From positions 372,001 to 436,000 of the forward strand of contig JANQAC010000001.1 in assembly GCA_024707255.1 (NCBI GenBank): a DNA stretch of 64,000 nt, given 5' to 3'. This document shows, piece by piece, positions 9,265-18,860 of the stretch. The first letter of the stretch is position 1. Each line of letters opens with the position of its first letter. The notes under the pieces were generated by a model. It searched no databases. It had not been told where the DNA came from and worked only from the letters and a program-made list of their open reading frames with translations. A program made the position numbers and the translations under genes. This DNA comes from Asticcacaulis sp. GTDB lineage: Bacteria; Pseudomonadota; Alphaproteobacteria; Caulobacterales; Caulobacteraceae.

Positions 9265-12200
9265 ATGAGTCGAGACCGTAAACCGTCTGTAACGAATGCC
9301 GGCCCTGCCGGCATCGCGCCCTCACCTGAGCCGGCGCTTGAGCGTGCGCGCGTTTTACTCGACACACCGTCACCGCCCCCCTCTTCCCGTCAGGCCGCCC
9401 TGCGCACCACCGCCATCTTCGCCGCCACCCTGTGCATGGGCATGGCCACATTGGCGCTGGGGGATACCATTGCCCCGCCCCAGGTGGCGCCGCGATCGGA
9501 TATCGATATCCGCGTCGGCCGCAACAAGTCCTCGGGCCGCATCGAAATCTACGGCGCCATCGGCAGCCGCGCCTCGGTCCGCCGCGAGAAAGGACAGGTG
9601 GTCATCCGCCTGCCTGGCCAGAAAAAGCCGGATCTCGGCGATATCCGCTCAAATCCGCCCGTCGGCATCAAGGGCGTCGATCTCAAGTCCGATGCCCGCG
9701 CCAGCGAGTTATGGCTCACGGTCAATGACGGTTTCGAGACCCATTTCGGCCGGGAGGATGGCGCCGTTTTCGTCCAGATCGATCCGACCGCCGAAGACAA
9801 TGCCAGGCCTGATGACGGCAAAAAGGACGGCCAGGTCACGGTCAATCTCCAGGACATCATCAGGGGCGAAGAGACCAGACCCGCTACCCCGAATGACGCC
9901 CGTGTCAACAAGGCAGCCAAGGTGCCGGTCGTGGCGCTGGAAGTCGAGGCCATCGATGGCGGCAAGGATATCGCCTTCCCGTTTGAAGGCCCCGTTGCCA
10001 GCGCCGTTTTCCGCCGCGGGGAATCGGTATGGATCGTCTTCGATTCCGAAGCCGACCTGCGCCTGCCGCCGGAGCTGAAGGACGGCGCCATCGTTCAGGA
10101 CGCCCAGTGGACGCGCAATGACGGCTTCACCGCCCTGCGCCTCAAGGCCCCGACCATCGGTGCCCTGTCGGCCATCAATGACGGGCTGGTGTGGCGGGTC
10201 CGGCTGGGCGGCCGGCCACTGGACAACAAGGCGGTCGAGGCCAGCGTCATCCGCGACGACAGCGCGGGCGTGCCGGCCTGAACATCAATCTGGCCGGCGC
10301 CACCCGCATTGCCTGGATCCGTGACCCCAGCGTCGGCGACCGCATGGCGGTGGTTCCGGCGCGCGGCCCGGTGAAAAACCTGACCACCGCCCGTACGGTG
10401 CTGGAAGCCACCCTGGCCTCGACGGCGCAAGGCGCGGCGGTCGTGCACATGACGCCGGACGTAAAGGTCGATGTCTCCGGGGACCTGGTCGAGATATCGC
10501 GGCCGGGCGGCCTGACACTGTCTACCCTCGATCCCAATGCGTCACCCAGCGATCCGACCCTGGCCTACAAGAATGCCCTTTATCCTGCCCTGATGAACGC
10601 CGACTGGTCGGCCGCACCGGCCGAAGGCTTCCTCGTGCGTTATAATGCCCTCCAGGCCGCCGCCGCCGATGAGGCCAGCCTGGGTCCGGCCGCCGCCACC
10701 AAGGCGCGCCTGGCCTTGGCGCGGTTTCTGGTCGGGCAGAATCTCAATTTCGAGGCGCAGGGTGTCCTCGACCTGCTGATCAAGGAAAGCCCGCGCGCCC
10801 AGGATAATCCGCAGGTCCGCGGCCTGCGCGTCGTCGCCCGCATGTTGTCAGGACGTTTTAGCGACGCCACCGGCGACCTGTCCTCTTCGCAACTCGTCAA
10901 CGACCCGGCCTCTCGCCTGTGGGCCGGCTATGGTGAAATGCAGTCGGGCCACCACGCCGATGCCGTCAAGGATTTCAAGTTCGGCCTCAAGGCGCTCGAT
11001 CAGTTTCCGCCGGAATGGCGCGTCAAGATCGGTTCGGCCTATGCCTATTCCGCCCTGCAACAGAACGACCTGGCCACCGCCGAAGCCATGATCGGCTACA
11101 GCCTCGCCCAGGCGGTAACGCCGCTGCAAAAGCTTCATGCCTATCTGATCGACGCTCAGATCATCGAGGCCCAGGGCGACAAGGCCCGCGCTCTGAAGGT
11201 CTATCAGGCGGTGGCGCGCGCCACGGACGACAGCATTGCCGCCCCGGCCGCCATGCACGCCGCCATGCTGAGCTACGATCTCAAGAAGGCGACTTCGGCC
11301 GAGACCCTGGCCACGCTCGATTCCCTGCGCTTCCGCTGGCGCGGCGGCGACACCGAGATGAAGCTGATCAATGACATGGGCAGCATCTATCTCAGCGAAG
11401 GCCGCTACCGCGAGGCCCTGATGGTGCTCAAGAGCGGCGGCCAGACCTTCATGAATGATCCGCAGTCAATCCAGATCCAGGCGACGCTCAACCAGGCGTT
11501 CCGCGGCCTGTTCCTCGGCGGCATGGCCGACGGCCTGCAACCGGTCGAGGCGCTCGGCCTGTTCAACGACTTCAAGGAACTGACCCCCATCGGTTCTGAC
11601 GGCGATGAAATGGTGCGCCGGATCGTGCGCCGCCTCGTCGATGTCGACCTGCTCGATCAGGCCGCCGACCTGCTGGAATACCAGGTCAGCCACCGCCTGG
11701 ATGGCGTGGCCAAGTCCACGGTGGCCGCCGATCTCGCCGCCATCTACCTGATGGACCACAATCCACAAAAGGCCCTGGCGGCCCTGTGGAACACCCGCAC
11801 CACCCTGCTGCCGAAGGCGGTGATGGCCGAACGCCGCGTGCTGGAAGCCCGTGCGCTCAACGAACTGAATGAACCGGACAAGGCGCTGGACGTACTGGGC
11901 AATGACAATTCGCCGGACGCACAGGATATCCGCGCCGATATCTTCTGGAACAAGCAGGACTATGCCCATGCCGGCGCGATTCTTGAAAAGCGCCTCGGCG
12001 ACCGCTGGAAAAGCGACGCGCCCCTGACCCTGGCCGACGAAGGCCGACTGCTGCGTGCCGCCATCGCCTACAGCCTGCAAAAAGACCAGCCGTCGCTGAC
12101 GCGTCTGTCTACGCGCTATAGTAAGTTCTCCGATACCGCTTCTTCCTCCGATGCCATCCGCGTGGCTCTGGCCCCGCTCGATGGCGGCACATTGAGCGCC

Positions 12201-12335
12201 AAGGATTTCGCCGCCTCGACCGCCGCCACCGACAGTTTCGCCGGCTGGGTTACGGGCATGAAGAAGAAGTTCCGCGAGCGGGACGACGCCGCGGCAAAAG
12301 CCGCCGCCAATGCGCCAAAGGGTAAGGCGGCGTAA
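9265..12335 (+). CDS. Large TPR-repeat membrane/periplasmic protein, frameshifted as given
   Basis: Two overlapping frames together make one long gene. The first (9265-10281) has a hydrophobic segment near residues 48-68 and ends early with ...DDSAGVPA. The second resumes as GLNINLAGATRIAWIRDPS and runs to 12335 through alpha-helical, tetratricopeptide-like sequence (about residues 480-930 of the joined protein). One added base near 10272 (for example GTGGCC for GTGCC) joins them into 1023 residues with no other change. It is divergent from fliQ and near other flagellar genes, so a role in motility or the envelope is likely but not shown. No ribosome-binding site stands out. Confidence 0.75.
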
Positions 12336-12759
12336 CGCCGACCTTCACAATTATTTCATGCTTCCAAATTTCTTCGTGAGATTTGGCAAGGGCAAACGCC
12401 CGCCGCGCATGTTTGCGCGTTCTTCGCACTTTCGTGCGCAAAGTCACATCCATGTGATCGATGTCGTGTTTCGCTTTAAGGACAGCGAATGAACCTGTAA
12501 CATATGCAGGTCCCCAAGGTTTGGGGGATGTGAACCAAATGAAGGAAAATGATCGTCAGTTAAGTCAGGCATAGCCGCAAGTCTAATGCGCGGCCATTCG
12601 TCGAAATCTCGGCACCAGCCCATATTTGCTCTTACGCGATCAAGCCCTCCCCGAAACCAAGACTATAGTCACTCTCAAATCCGAGAGCGCGCATTCGCTT
12701 GTTCTGTTTACTTGTTAACTCAACTTATGAAAGGTCGGGGGACCTGAGCCGCGTTCGTA
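12336..12759. other. Intergenic region with family A element and a hairpin, no gene seen
   Basis: 424 bases between the TPR gene and the SPFH gene. It holds a family A structured repeat (12364-12445) and a further hairpin around 12505-12535 (CCCCAA-GGT-TTGGGG) without a T-tract. Nothing else in the remaining stretch looks coding on either strand. Confidence 0.6.
12364..12445 (+). repeat. Family A structured repeat, copy 1
   Basis: A hairpin CCAAATTTCT-TCGTG-AGATTTGG (one bulge) is followed by CAAGGGC-AAAC-GCCC and CGCGC-ATGTTT-GCGCG. The usual TTGAGC end is not visible; the tail differs here. It starts 28 bases after the TPR gene stop. Confidence 0.75.
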
Positions 12760-13668
12760 ATGGCCGCAGCCCTTGAAACAAAATACATGAATATGAACAA
12801 CATCCGTCCCAATGGCATCTCCATTCCCGGCAAGTGGAAAGTGCTGATCCCCACCGGAGCGGCGGCCGTCTTGCTGCTGGTGTCGCTGGTTTCGTGCGGT
12901 CAAACCATCCAGCCCGGCAATGTCGGCGTCAAGATCCGCACACTTGGCCCCAATGCCGGCGTCGACAAGACGCCACTGCCTTCCGGCTGGCATCTGAACC
13001 TGCCTGGCGAGCGTATTGCCGAATTTCCGGTGATCCAACGCACCTATACCTATACGCGCGAACAGGATGAGCGCGGCCCGGAAAACGAGGAGGTCACCTT
13101 CTCGGACAACAACGCCCTGCCGATGACCGCCGATGTCCAACTGGTGATGCGCATCGATCCATCCAAGGCACCGGCGCTTTATACGCGTTATCGCCTGACC
13201 TTCGACCAGCTCTTTGAAGGGCCGATCCGCAATGATGTGCGCTCAAGCATCGCGGCGGAAACCGAACTGGTCAGCGTCGAATACCTCTATCGCGGCGGCC
13301 GCCAGCAGGTGATCCAGAAGGCCCTGGCGCGCGTCAACCGCAAGTGGGAGGCGCAGGGCGTCAATATCAGCCAGCTCGACTGGATCGGCACCATCCGCTA
13401 CCCGCAGGTAATCCTCGATTCGATTCAGGCCAAGACCAAGGCTGACGCCGACGCCTCTGCCGCCCAGGCGCAGGTGGCCGTGGCCAAGGCCCAGGCCGAC
13501 GCCCTGATCGAGCAGGCGCGCGGCCAGGCCGAATCGAACCGCCTTCTGGCGCAGTCGATCGCCTCTTCGCCGGAAGTGGTGCAGTTGCGCGCCATCGAAA
13601 AGTGGGACGGCAAGCTGCCCACCACGACCGGCGGCGCTGTGCCGTTTATTGATATCAGCAAGCGCTAA
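12760..13668 (+). CDS. SPFH/prohibitin-family membrane protein, possible lipoprotein
   Basis: A 302-residue protein with one N-terminal hydrophobic segment (about 29-48), a band-7/SPFH domain (about 50-215) and a C-terminal coiled coil rich in Ala and Gln (AQAQVAVAKAQADALIEQA), typical of prohibitin-like scaffold proteins. The hydrophobic segment ends LVSLVSCGQ, which fits a lipobox (LVSC), unusual for this family. The start is uncertain: ATG 12760 is used, while ATG 12787 or 12793 would give a shorter N-terminus. It is convergent with fliP. Function is unknown. Confidence 0.8.
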   Translation: MAAALETKYMNMNNIRPNGISIPGKWKVLIPTGAAAVLLLVSLVSCGQTIQPGNVGVKIRTLGPNAGVDKTPLPSGWHLNLPGERIAEFPVIQRTYTYTREQDERGPENEEVTFSDNNALPMTADVQLVMRIDPSKAPALYTRYRLTFDQLFEGPIRNDVRSSIAAETELVSVEYLYRGGRQQVIQKALARVNRKWEAQGVNISQLDWIGTIRYPQVILDSIQAKTKADADASAAQAQVAVAKAQADALIEQARGQAESNRLLAQSIASSPEVVQLRAIEKWDGKLPTTTGGAVPFIDISKR

Positions 13669-13701
13669 ACCAAGAGGGAGGTTGCATTGGCAGCCTCCTT
13701 T

Positions 13702-14454
13702 TTACCCGCTTCCGGCCACCGGGTGGAAGCTCTGCACCAGCGAGCCGGCGACCAGATGCCAGCCATCCACCAGCACAAAGAAGATCAGCTTGAACGGCAG
13801 GGATATCACCACCGGCGGCAGCATCATCATGCCCATCGACATCAGCACCGAAGCGACGACAAGGTCGATCACCAGGAACGGCACGAACAGCATGAAGCCG
13901 ATCTCGAACGCCTTTTTCAGTTCGGAAATCATGAAGGCCGGCGTCACCACGCGCACCGGCAGGTCCATCTTGTCGGCCGGCATTTCGAGCTTGGACAAGC
14001 CCACAAACAGGCCCAGATCCTTCTGATCAACCTGGGCCAGCATGAAGGCTTTCACGGGCTGGCTGGCGGCATCGAAGGCTTGCGGCAGTTCCATTTCCTG
14101 ATCCATCAGCGGCCGGATGCCCTGGCTGTAGGCGGCCTCATAGGTCGGCGCCATGACGATCGCGGAAAGAAACAGGGCCAAAGAGATGATCACCGCATTG
14201 GGCGGGCTTTGCTGCAGGCCGAGCGCCGTCCGCAGGAGGGACAGCACGACCACGATCCGGATGAACGAGGTCGTCATGATGACGATCGACGGCGCCAGCG
14301 AAAGCACCGTCATCAGGCCAATCAGTTGCACCACGCGGGCACTCAGGGAACCGCCCTTGCCGAGATCGACATTCACCGACTGTGCCAGCGCACTGTACGG
14401 CATGATCATCATGGTGAAGCCGAGAATGAATACCACAAGAACGATGAAATTCAT
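13702..14454 (-). CDS. fliP: Flagellar export gate protein FliP
   Basis: A 250-residue protein beginning MNFIVLVVFILGF...PYSALAQS, the cleavable signal peptide typical of FliP, then the conserved MTTSFIRIVVVLSLLRTALG and LVASVLMSMGMMMLPPV regions. I chose ATG 14454 since only this start gives the signal peptide, with AGGG 9 bases upstream. The alternatives at 14523/14526 overlap the end of fliO and would allow coupling. It forms the export gate core with FliQ and FliR. Confidence 0.95.
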   Translation of the reverse strand: MNFIVLVVFILGFTMMIMPYSALAQSVNVDLGKGGSLSARVVQLIGLMTVLSLAPSIVIMTTSFIRIVVVLSLLRTALGLQQSPPNAVIISLALFLSAIVMAPTYEAAYSQGIRPLMDQEMELPQAFDAASQPVKAFMLAQVDQKDLGLFVGLSKLEMPADKMDLPVRVVTPAFMISELKKAFEIGFMLFVPFLVIDLVVASVLMSMGMMMLPPVVISLPFKLIFFVLVDGWHLVAGSLVQSFHPVAGSG

Positions 14455-14509
14455 CGTTTTCGGCCCTAAGGGTTTGCGAACCTTGGGCTCGCTCTCAGTA
14501 GTACGCGCG

Positions 14510-14833
14510 TCAGAACAGGTCATCATTGGGGTCCAGAGGCGCTTTTGAGGAAACAGGAACGGGCTTCGCTGAAACAGAGCCGGGCGCATCGAGTTCGCGT
14601 CCTTCTCCCAGCAGAATCAGGCGTTCGGTTTTATCGAGCCGCACCAGCACCAGCCGGCGGGCGGGATCGAGTACGAGTGTTTCGATCACTTCCAGGCGTT
14701 TCGTACCGCGCTGCGCCTGCAGTTTCGCCATCAGCGCCGGCGCATAGCGGCGCAACACATAGGCCAGGCCGAGGATCAGCCCGATAACGATGGACAGGCC
14801 AAAAAAGGCCCGCAGGATTTCTACCAGACTCAT
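14510..14833 (-). CDS. fliO: Flagellar export apparatus protein FliO
   Basis: A 107-residue protein with one N-terminal membrane helix (IVIGLILGLAYVLRRYAP) and a small cytoplasmic domain with LEVIETLVLDPARRLVLVR and the LLGEG motif of FliO. FliO helps assemble the FliP ring. It is first in a fliO-fliP unit, divergent from flgB, with CtrA-like boxes in the shared 138-base gap. Confidence 0.92.
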   Translation of the reverse strand: MSLVEILRAFFGLSIVIGLILGLAYVLRRYAPALMAKLQAQRGTKRLEVIETLVLDPARRLVLVRLDKTERLILLGEGRELDAPGSVSAKPVPVSSKAPLDPNDDLF

Positions 14834-14857
14834 CTCATCCTTCTGCGCCCGCGCCAG

Positions 14858-14890
14858 TTAACGCGCCGTTTACTTAAAGCCTTCGTTAAC
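14858..14890. promoter_or_regulatory. Two CtrA-like boxes between fliO and flgB
   Basis: TTAA-CGCGCCG-TTTA (14858-14872) has the correct N7 spacing with one mismatch. TTAA-AGCCTTCG-TTAAC (14874-14890) has perfect half-sites but N8 spacing. Both lie in the divergent fliO/flgB promoter region, where CtrA control of early flagellar genes is expected. A GAGTC (GANTC methylation site) lies at 14943-14947. Confidence 0.55.
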
Positions 14891-14971
14891 CAAAAGGTGG
14901 GCATAATTTGCCCCGTATCTGTGGCATAACCTTCATTAGATTGAGTCGCGGGATTTCGGAAAGGCCAGAGC

Positions 14972-15400
14972 ATGACAACAAATATGGCTAATCAGGGCAT
15001 CGGGTTTTTAAACGCGCTGCAATCGCGCATGAGCTGGCTGAACGACCGTCAGAAGGTCGTGGCGCAGAACGTCGCCAATGCCTCGACGCCCGGTTTCAAG
15101 CCGCGTGACCTGATGGGCCAGGACTTCGGCAAGCTGATGGCCGGGCAGGATGAGGCGGCCAATGGCCTCGGAATGACCATGACCAACGCCATGCACCTGC
15201 CCTCACCCGATGGCGGCGCCACCCGCGCCAGGGAGATCGTCTCGCTCGATTCGGAAACCACCATGGACGGTAACAGCGTCGTCCTCGAAGAACAGATGCT
15301 CAAAATGGCCGAAAGCCGGATGCAATTTCAGGCAGCGGTCTCCTTCTATGAAAAATCGATGTCCATGCTGCGCATGGCAGCCAAGGCGCCGGGTAAATAG
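14972..15400 (+). CDS. flgB: Flagellar proximal rod protein FlgB
   Basis: A 142-residue rod protein with the N-terminal NVANASTPGFKPRDL motif shared by axial proteins and a C-terminal EEQMLKMAESRMQFQAAVSF helix. It is first of flgB-flgC-fliE, with a 7-base gap to flgC. The proteins are exported by the flagellar type III system. Confidence 0.95.
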   Translation: MTTNMANQGIGFLNALQSRMSWLNDRQKVVAQNVANASTPGFKPRDLMGQDFGKLMAGQDEAANGLGMTMTNAMHLPSPDGGATRAREIVSLDSETTMDGNSVVLEEQMLKMAESRMQFQAAVSFYEKSMSMLRMAAKAPGK

Positions 15401-15407
15401 GTGATTT

Positions 15408-15833
15408 ATGATCAATAATGACAAGCCTCCTCAATCCAGCCAGACCATGGCGGTCGCCGCCAGCGCGCTCAAGGCGCAGCAGGCGCGGATGCGGGTCATC
15501 GCCGAAAATATAGCCAACTCCGATTCGACTGGCCGCACGCCGGGCGCCGATCCCTATCGCCGCCAGACTCCGGTCTTTACATCGGCGCCCGTCGATGGCG
15601 CCACCGGCGTCAAGCTGGCCAATGTGGTGCAGGACATGAGCGCCTTCCAGCAGGAATATGACCCGACGCATCCGGCGGCGGACGCCAGCGGTTACGTCAA
15701 GAAGCCCAACGTCAACCCGCTGATCGAAACCATGGACATGCGCGAGGCCCAGCGGTCTTACGAAGCCAATTTGAACGTCATCGAGACGGCGCGCGCCATG
15801 ACCCAGAAAACACTCGATATTCTTGAAAAATAA
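15408..15833 (+). CDS. flgC: Flagellar proximal rod protein FlgC
   Basis: A 141-residue rod protein with N-terminal AASALKAQQARMRVIAENIA and C-terminal NPLIETMDMREAQRSYEANL motifs, both conserved in FlgC. It lies between flgB and fliE in the same operon. Confidence 0.96.
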   Translation: MINNDKPPQSSQTMAVAASALKAQQARMRVIAENIANSDSTGRTPGADPYRRQTPVFTSAPVDGATGVKLANVVQDMSAFQQEYDPTHPAADASGYVKKPNVNPLIETMDMREAQRSYEANLNVIETARAMTQKTLDILEK

Positions 15834-15843
15834 GGCGTAAATC

Positions 15844-16158
15844 ATGGACCCCTTATCCGCCGCCCGCGCCTATGGCGCCGCCGTCAAACAGGCGCAGAAT
15901 GCCGTCAAGGACTCAAGTAATGAAGCCGGCGCCACCTCGGCGCCCGACTTCGGCAAGATGCTCCAGGGTGCGCTCGAACACACGATGAAGACGACCCAGG
16001 GCGCCGAAAACATGATGGTCCAGCAGTCGCAGGGCAAGGCGGAACTGATCGACGCCGTCACCGCCGTGTCGAGCGCTGAAACCAGCCTGCAAACCGTCAT
16101 CGCCATCCGCGATCAGGTGATCAGCGCCTATCAGGAAATCATGCGAATGCCGATCTAA
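15844..16158 (+). CDS. fliE: Flagellar hook-basal body protein FliE
   Basis: A 104-residue FliE joining the MS ring and the rod. The C-terminal part ([20 protein letters not shown] then YQEIMRMPI) is the family hallmark. It is the last gene of flgB-flgC-fliE; 10 bases separate it from flgC. Confidence 0.95.
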   Translation: MDPLSAARAYGAAVKQAQNAVKDSSNEAGATSAPDFGKMLQGALEHTMKTTQGAENMMVQQSQGKAELIDAVTAVSSAETSLQTVIAIRDQVISAYQEIMRMPI

Positions 16159-16378
16159 ATCCGCCTATACCTCCGCACCTATGGCGGAGAGCGGGATCGC
16201 GCCACCTATGTGGCGGGGTGGTAGGGCATCTGGCTGTCTATGCAAATTGTTCGCACAAATGGCGGGCGGGCAGGCGTTCGGGAGGGGAATTAAAGTGTCA
16301 CCGTTAAGAAGCTTTGGTGCCAAATCGGTCGGGTTACCTTCGGTCGCTGCAGGAAGCGTAGCGTTACCGAGTGGCACT

Positions 16379-17041
16379 ATGCCTTTTATATTTCCGTTCC
16401 AGAGCCGTACGGTATTTAAGATTCTGAATACTACATATTTGGTGGTCTTGTTATGTCTGTTAAGCCTGCCGTTGTCAGGGTGCGATTATAATGCCCGAGA
16501 TTACAGGCTTCGGATAACTGCAAACGTCGAGGTTAACGGTAAAGTCTACACGGGTTCGTCCGTGCAAACGTTCCATTGCCGCCCAAGTGGCGGATTTTGG
16601 GGAAATATGAACGCGGGAGGGTGTACGGCGAAAGGTGAAGCAGTCGTAGTCGATCTTCCTGGCAACAGACCCTTGTTCCTTTTGTTTAAAGGGCCTCACG
16701 GCGATGTTACGTCTGAAGCACATTCTTTGACGGTAGGGCGCAGAGAAGGGGCATGGGCGCTTTCGCTAGCGCAAATGCCAAAAATGGTCACGTTTGACAA
16801 TTTAATGGACCCTAAATCCGTAAAGGCCGTTAATCCAGCCGCTCTGAAAGATACATTTGGGGCCGAAGTCCAGTTAAAATCCGTGGTAATTGAGAATGCG
16901 TTTTCTCTCGTGAGCCGCGGAAAATTAAAAAAATACATACCGTGGATTTATTCTTTGGGACGTTATGCTCTAAGCGGTGAAAACAATATTTCGGATAACA
17001 GGCTTTCGTCTGAATTATACACTATAGATTTTGTGAGGTAG
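16379..17041 (+). CDS. Putative lipoprotein in an AT-rich patch, no family recognised
   Basis: From ATG 16379 the gene encodes 220 residues: a signal peptide (YLVVLLCLLSLPLSGC) with lipobox LSGC, then a soluble domain with two close cysteines (FHCRPSGG and GGC). The frame is open further upstream (to 16181), but that part reads like non-coding DNA derived from a dispersed repeat. No clear ribosome-binding site precedes ATG 16379. Base composition is clearly more AT-rich than the flagellar genes on both sides, which suggests acquisition from elsewhere. Function is unknown. Confidence 0.6.
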   Translation: MPFIFPFQSRTVFKILNTTYLVVLLCLLSLPLSGCDYNARDYRLRITANVEVNGKVYTGSSVQTFHCRPSGGFWGNMNAGGCTAKGEAVVVDLPGNRPLFLLFKGPHGDVTSEAHSLTVGRREGAWALSLAQMPKMVTFDNLMDPKSVKAVNPAALKDTFGAEVQLKSVVIENAFSLVSRGKLKKYIPWIYSLGRYALSGENNISDNRLSSELYTIDFVR

Positions 17042-17045
17042 AAAA

Positions 17046-17132
17046 ATGTCCGTCACCTACGATCAAATTTTCTTCTCCATTTTGTCGATGGATGTTTACA
17101 ACAGAATGGAGAACCAAAAATTACGACGATAG
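17046..17132 (+). pseudogene. Possible N-terminal remnant of a lost gene (28 codons)
   Basis: Four bases after the lipoprotein stop, a short frame reads MSVTYDQIFFSILSMDVYNR and then runs into a stop after eight more residues. It reads like the N-terminus of a longer protein: the composition is protein-like and the frame breaks off abruptly, followed by non-coding AT-rich DNA. I cannot name the parent family. It may be the decayed partner of the adjacent lipoprotein gene. Confidence 0.3.
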
Positions 17133-17214
17133 GAAATCAATTACACAATCCCCCTGAACTGAATACTCGCATATTTACCCAACTTATCCCCCTGCTATTT
17201 TCCCGGTGCATCTT

Positions 17215-17778
17215 ATGCGGATGTCCCTCGATGACCGCACAGCACAGGAAAAACTGACCCCGGAAGAGCGGCGTGCGCTTTTGCGCGCCTTTGCCGACCG
17301 GATGCTGCTTAAGGTCACCGCCATGGATGATCCCGCAGATATGCCGGGCATCGAAAAGGCTGTACGGACAGCCGCCGTCATCGAACGCCTTTATAGCCGC
17401 TGTGACCGTGCCGAGCGCCAGAAACCGGAGCCTCGCAGGGTCGAAGCCGAACGCGCCACTCATGAGGAAGCGGCAATCAAGGCGCAGGTGTCCCTGGCCA
17501 GTACGCTGAGATGGAGCAATGAGCGCCGGCGCGATCTGGGCCAATGGTGGGAGGCGGCCCAGAACGTCACAAAGACGGTCACTCAGGAGGCTCAGCTTGC
17601 AACACCGGCGCCGCAAATGGCTATTGCGCCTGAACATATCATGCCGTCTGAGCCAAAAGTCACCTATGTCGATTACACCGATTGTATCGAGCAAGCGCGC
17701 GCCGAACTGGCCTTGAAAAAACGCTTAGCGACGCAATCGTCACAAGTTCCGCGCCCACCGTTTCGCGGCCCGCCTTAG
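17215..17778 (+). CDS. Conserved-looking hypothetical helical protein
   Basis: About 187 residues, highly charged and helical (LTPEERRALLRAFADRM, AVIERLYSRCDRAERQKPEP), with a proline-rich end. No signal peptide or membrane segment. Possible starts are GTG 17206, ATG 17215 and ATG 17221; none has a good ribosome-binding site. Codon use is like the core genome, unlike the AT-rich patch just upstream. No domain recognised; it lies between fliE and the motE-like/fliM block. Confidence 0.55.
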   Translation: MRMSLDDRTAQEKLTPEERRALLRAFADRMLLKVTAMDDPADMPGIEKAVRTAAVIERLYSRCDRAERQKPEPRRVEAERATHEEAAIKAQVSLASTLRWSNERRRDLGQWWEAAQNVTKTVTQEAQLATPAPQMAIAPEHIMPSEPKVTYVDYTDCIEQARAELALKKRLATQSSQVPRPPFRGPP

Positions 17779-17936
17779 ATTACCTGTCCTGTAGCTTCCC
17801 GCCTGCGGAGTTTGGCGTCAGCGAAAGTATAGCTTTCGAAAGCCATGGGACCGCGAGCCAAAGGCGAAGGGGTGGTGGGGGGCTATAAGGCTGATCGTGC
17901 AGAAATTCGCTCTCTTCAGTCTTGAGGCAAATCAAG

Positions 17937-17994
17937 GCCCCACCACCACGCCGTGAAGAATGGCTCGGTCCCCCTCCCCATGAATGAGGAGGTA
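17937..17994 (-). repeat. Dispersed intergenic repeat, family D (inverted copy)
   Basis: The reverse complement reads TACCTCC..., TGGGGAGGGGGACCG and GTGGTGGTGGGG, as in copies at 3003-3070 and 46005-46075. A second, partial copy in the opposite direction (about 17850-17884, GGGACCGCGAG...GGGGTGGTGGGG) lies close by, so the two form a loose inverted pair between 17779 and 18008. Confidence 0.65.
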
Positions 17995-18008
17995 CAGGAC
18001 AGGCATAG

Positions 18009-18851
18009 TCAGCCCTTCTTCGCGGGCGTTGCCGGTTTGGCACCAGCAGGTCCGGGCGCAGCCGGACCACCGGCCGTGGTCTTGTTAAGTTGCTGTTGCA
18101 GGCCGTCGGCGCGCTGCATCCGCTTGGCCAGCTTTTCCGTGAGGTCTTTGGCGGCATCGGCCGACATGGCGCCGAGAATAGCCGCCAGCGCGCGATCCTT
18201 CATCTTGGACGCAATCGGCAGGCGGACATCGTCGCTCATGATGGTCATGGCGGCGGCCGCGTCCTTTGGCTTCATGGCCGAATAGACGGCAACCAGACGC
18301 GTTGTATCGTCATCCTGCACCTTGGTGGCCTGATCGAGCAATCCCTGTATCTGGGTTTTCAGATCGGCCAGTTGCGTGATGCGGGCATCGAGCTTGGAAT
18401 CGGCGGCCTCGATCAACTGGACGCGCGAATTAAGCTGTTGCTCGCGCTGATCGAGCTGGACCCGGCGCTGGCCAAGGCTTTGCAGGATATTCAGTTCATT
18501 GGGCGATATGCCCGCCTGCTTGGCCAGATCGTTTACAGATGTGGCGCAGATCGGCGTCATGGGGGCCGTAGCGGCGGCGTCCTTGGCTTGCGACGCCGCG
18601 TCTGCCGCCTTGAGCGCGGGATCAACGCCGTAGCTCTGCGTCGGGTCGTCGGCACGATCGACCTCGCCCTTGCCGCTTGCTTTCGGCGCCACCGTCTTGG
18701 CCGCCGGCTTTTCCGCCTTTTTGCCGTCGGCGGCAAAGGCGGAGGCCGCATGAAATACATCCGGCATCACTTCCAGGCTGGTGATCGCCTTGAGGGCAAG
18801 CACACCACCGGCGGCGACGGCGATAAGCGGCAGGAAACGGGGTAAGGCCAT
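18009..18851 (-). CDS. MotE-like flagellar protein with MgtE_N-type domain
   Basis: 280 residues: an N-terminal hydrophobic anchor (LPLIAVAAGGVLALKAI), an Ala/Lys-rich linker, a coiled coil (about 125-180, LGQRRVQLDQREQQLNSR) and a C-terminal MgtE_N-like domain (VYSAMKPKDAAAAMTIMSD...ILGAMSADAAKDL). This architecture is that of MotE, a periplasmic chaperone of the stator protein MotC in rhizobia. It follows the PflI-like gene in the fliL-fliM unit, consistent with motility. The exact role here is inference. Confidence 0.75.
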   Translation of the reverse strand: MALPRFLPLIAVAAGGVLALKAITSLEVMPDVFHAASAFAADGKKAEKPAAKTVAPKASGKGEVDRADDPTQSYGVDPALKAADAASQAKDAAATAPMTPICATSVNDLAKQAGISPNELNILQSLGQRRVQLDQREQQLNSRVQLIEAADSKLDARITQLADLKTQIQGLLDQATKVQDDDTTRLVAVYSAMKPKDAAAAMTIMSDDVRLPIASKMKDRALAAILGAMSADAAKDLTEKLAKRMQRADGLQQQLNKTTAGGPAAPGPAGAKPATPAKKG

Positions 18852-18860
18852 CTAAAAATA

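Noticed and set aside
12500..12540. Hairpin CCCCAA-GGT-TTGGGG as a small RNA gene or terminator
   Set aside because: No promoter in front and no T-tract behind; a lone hairpin is not enough.
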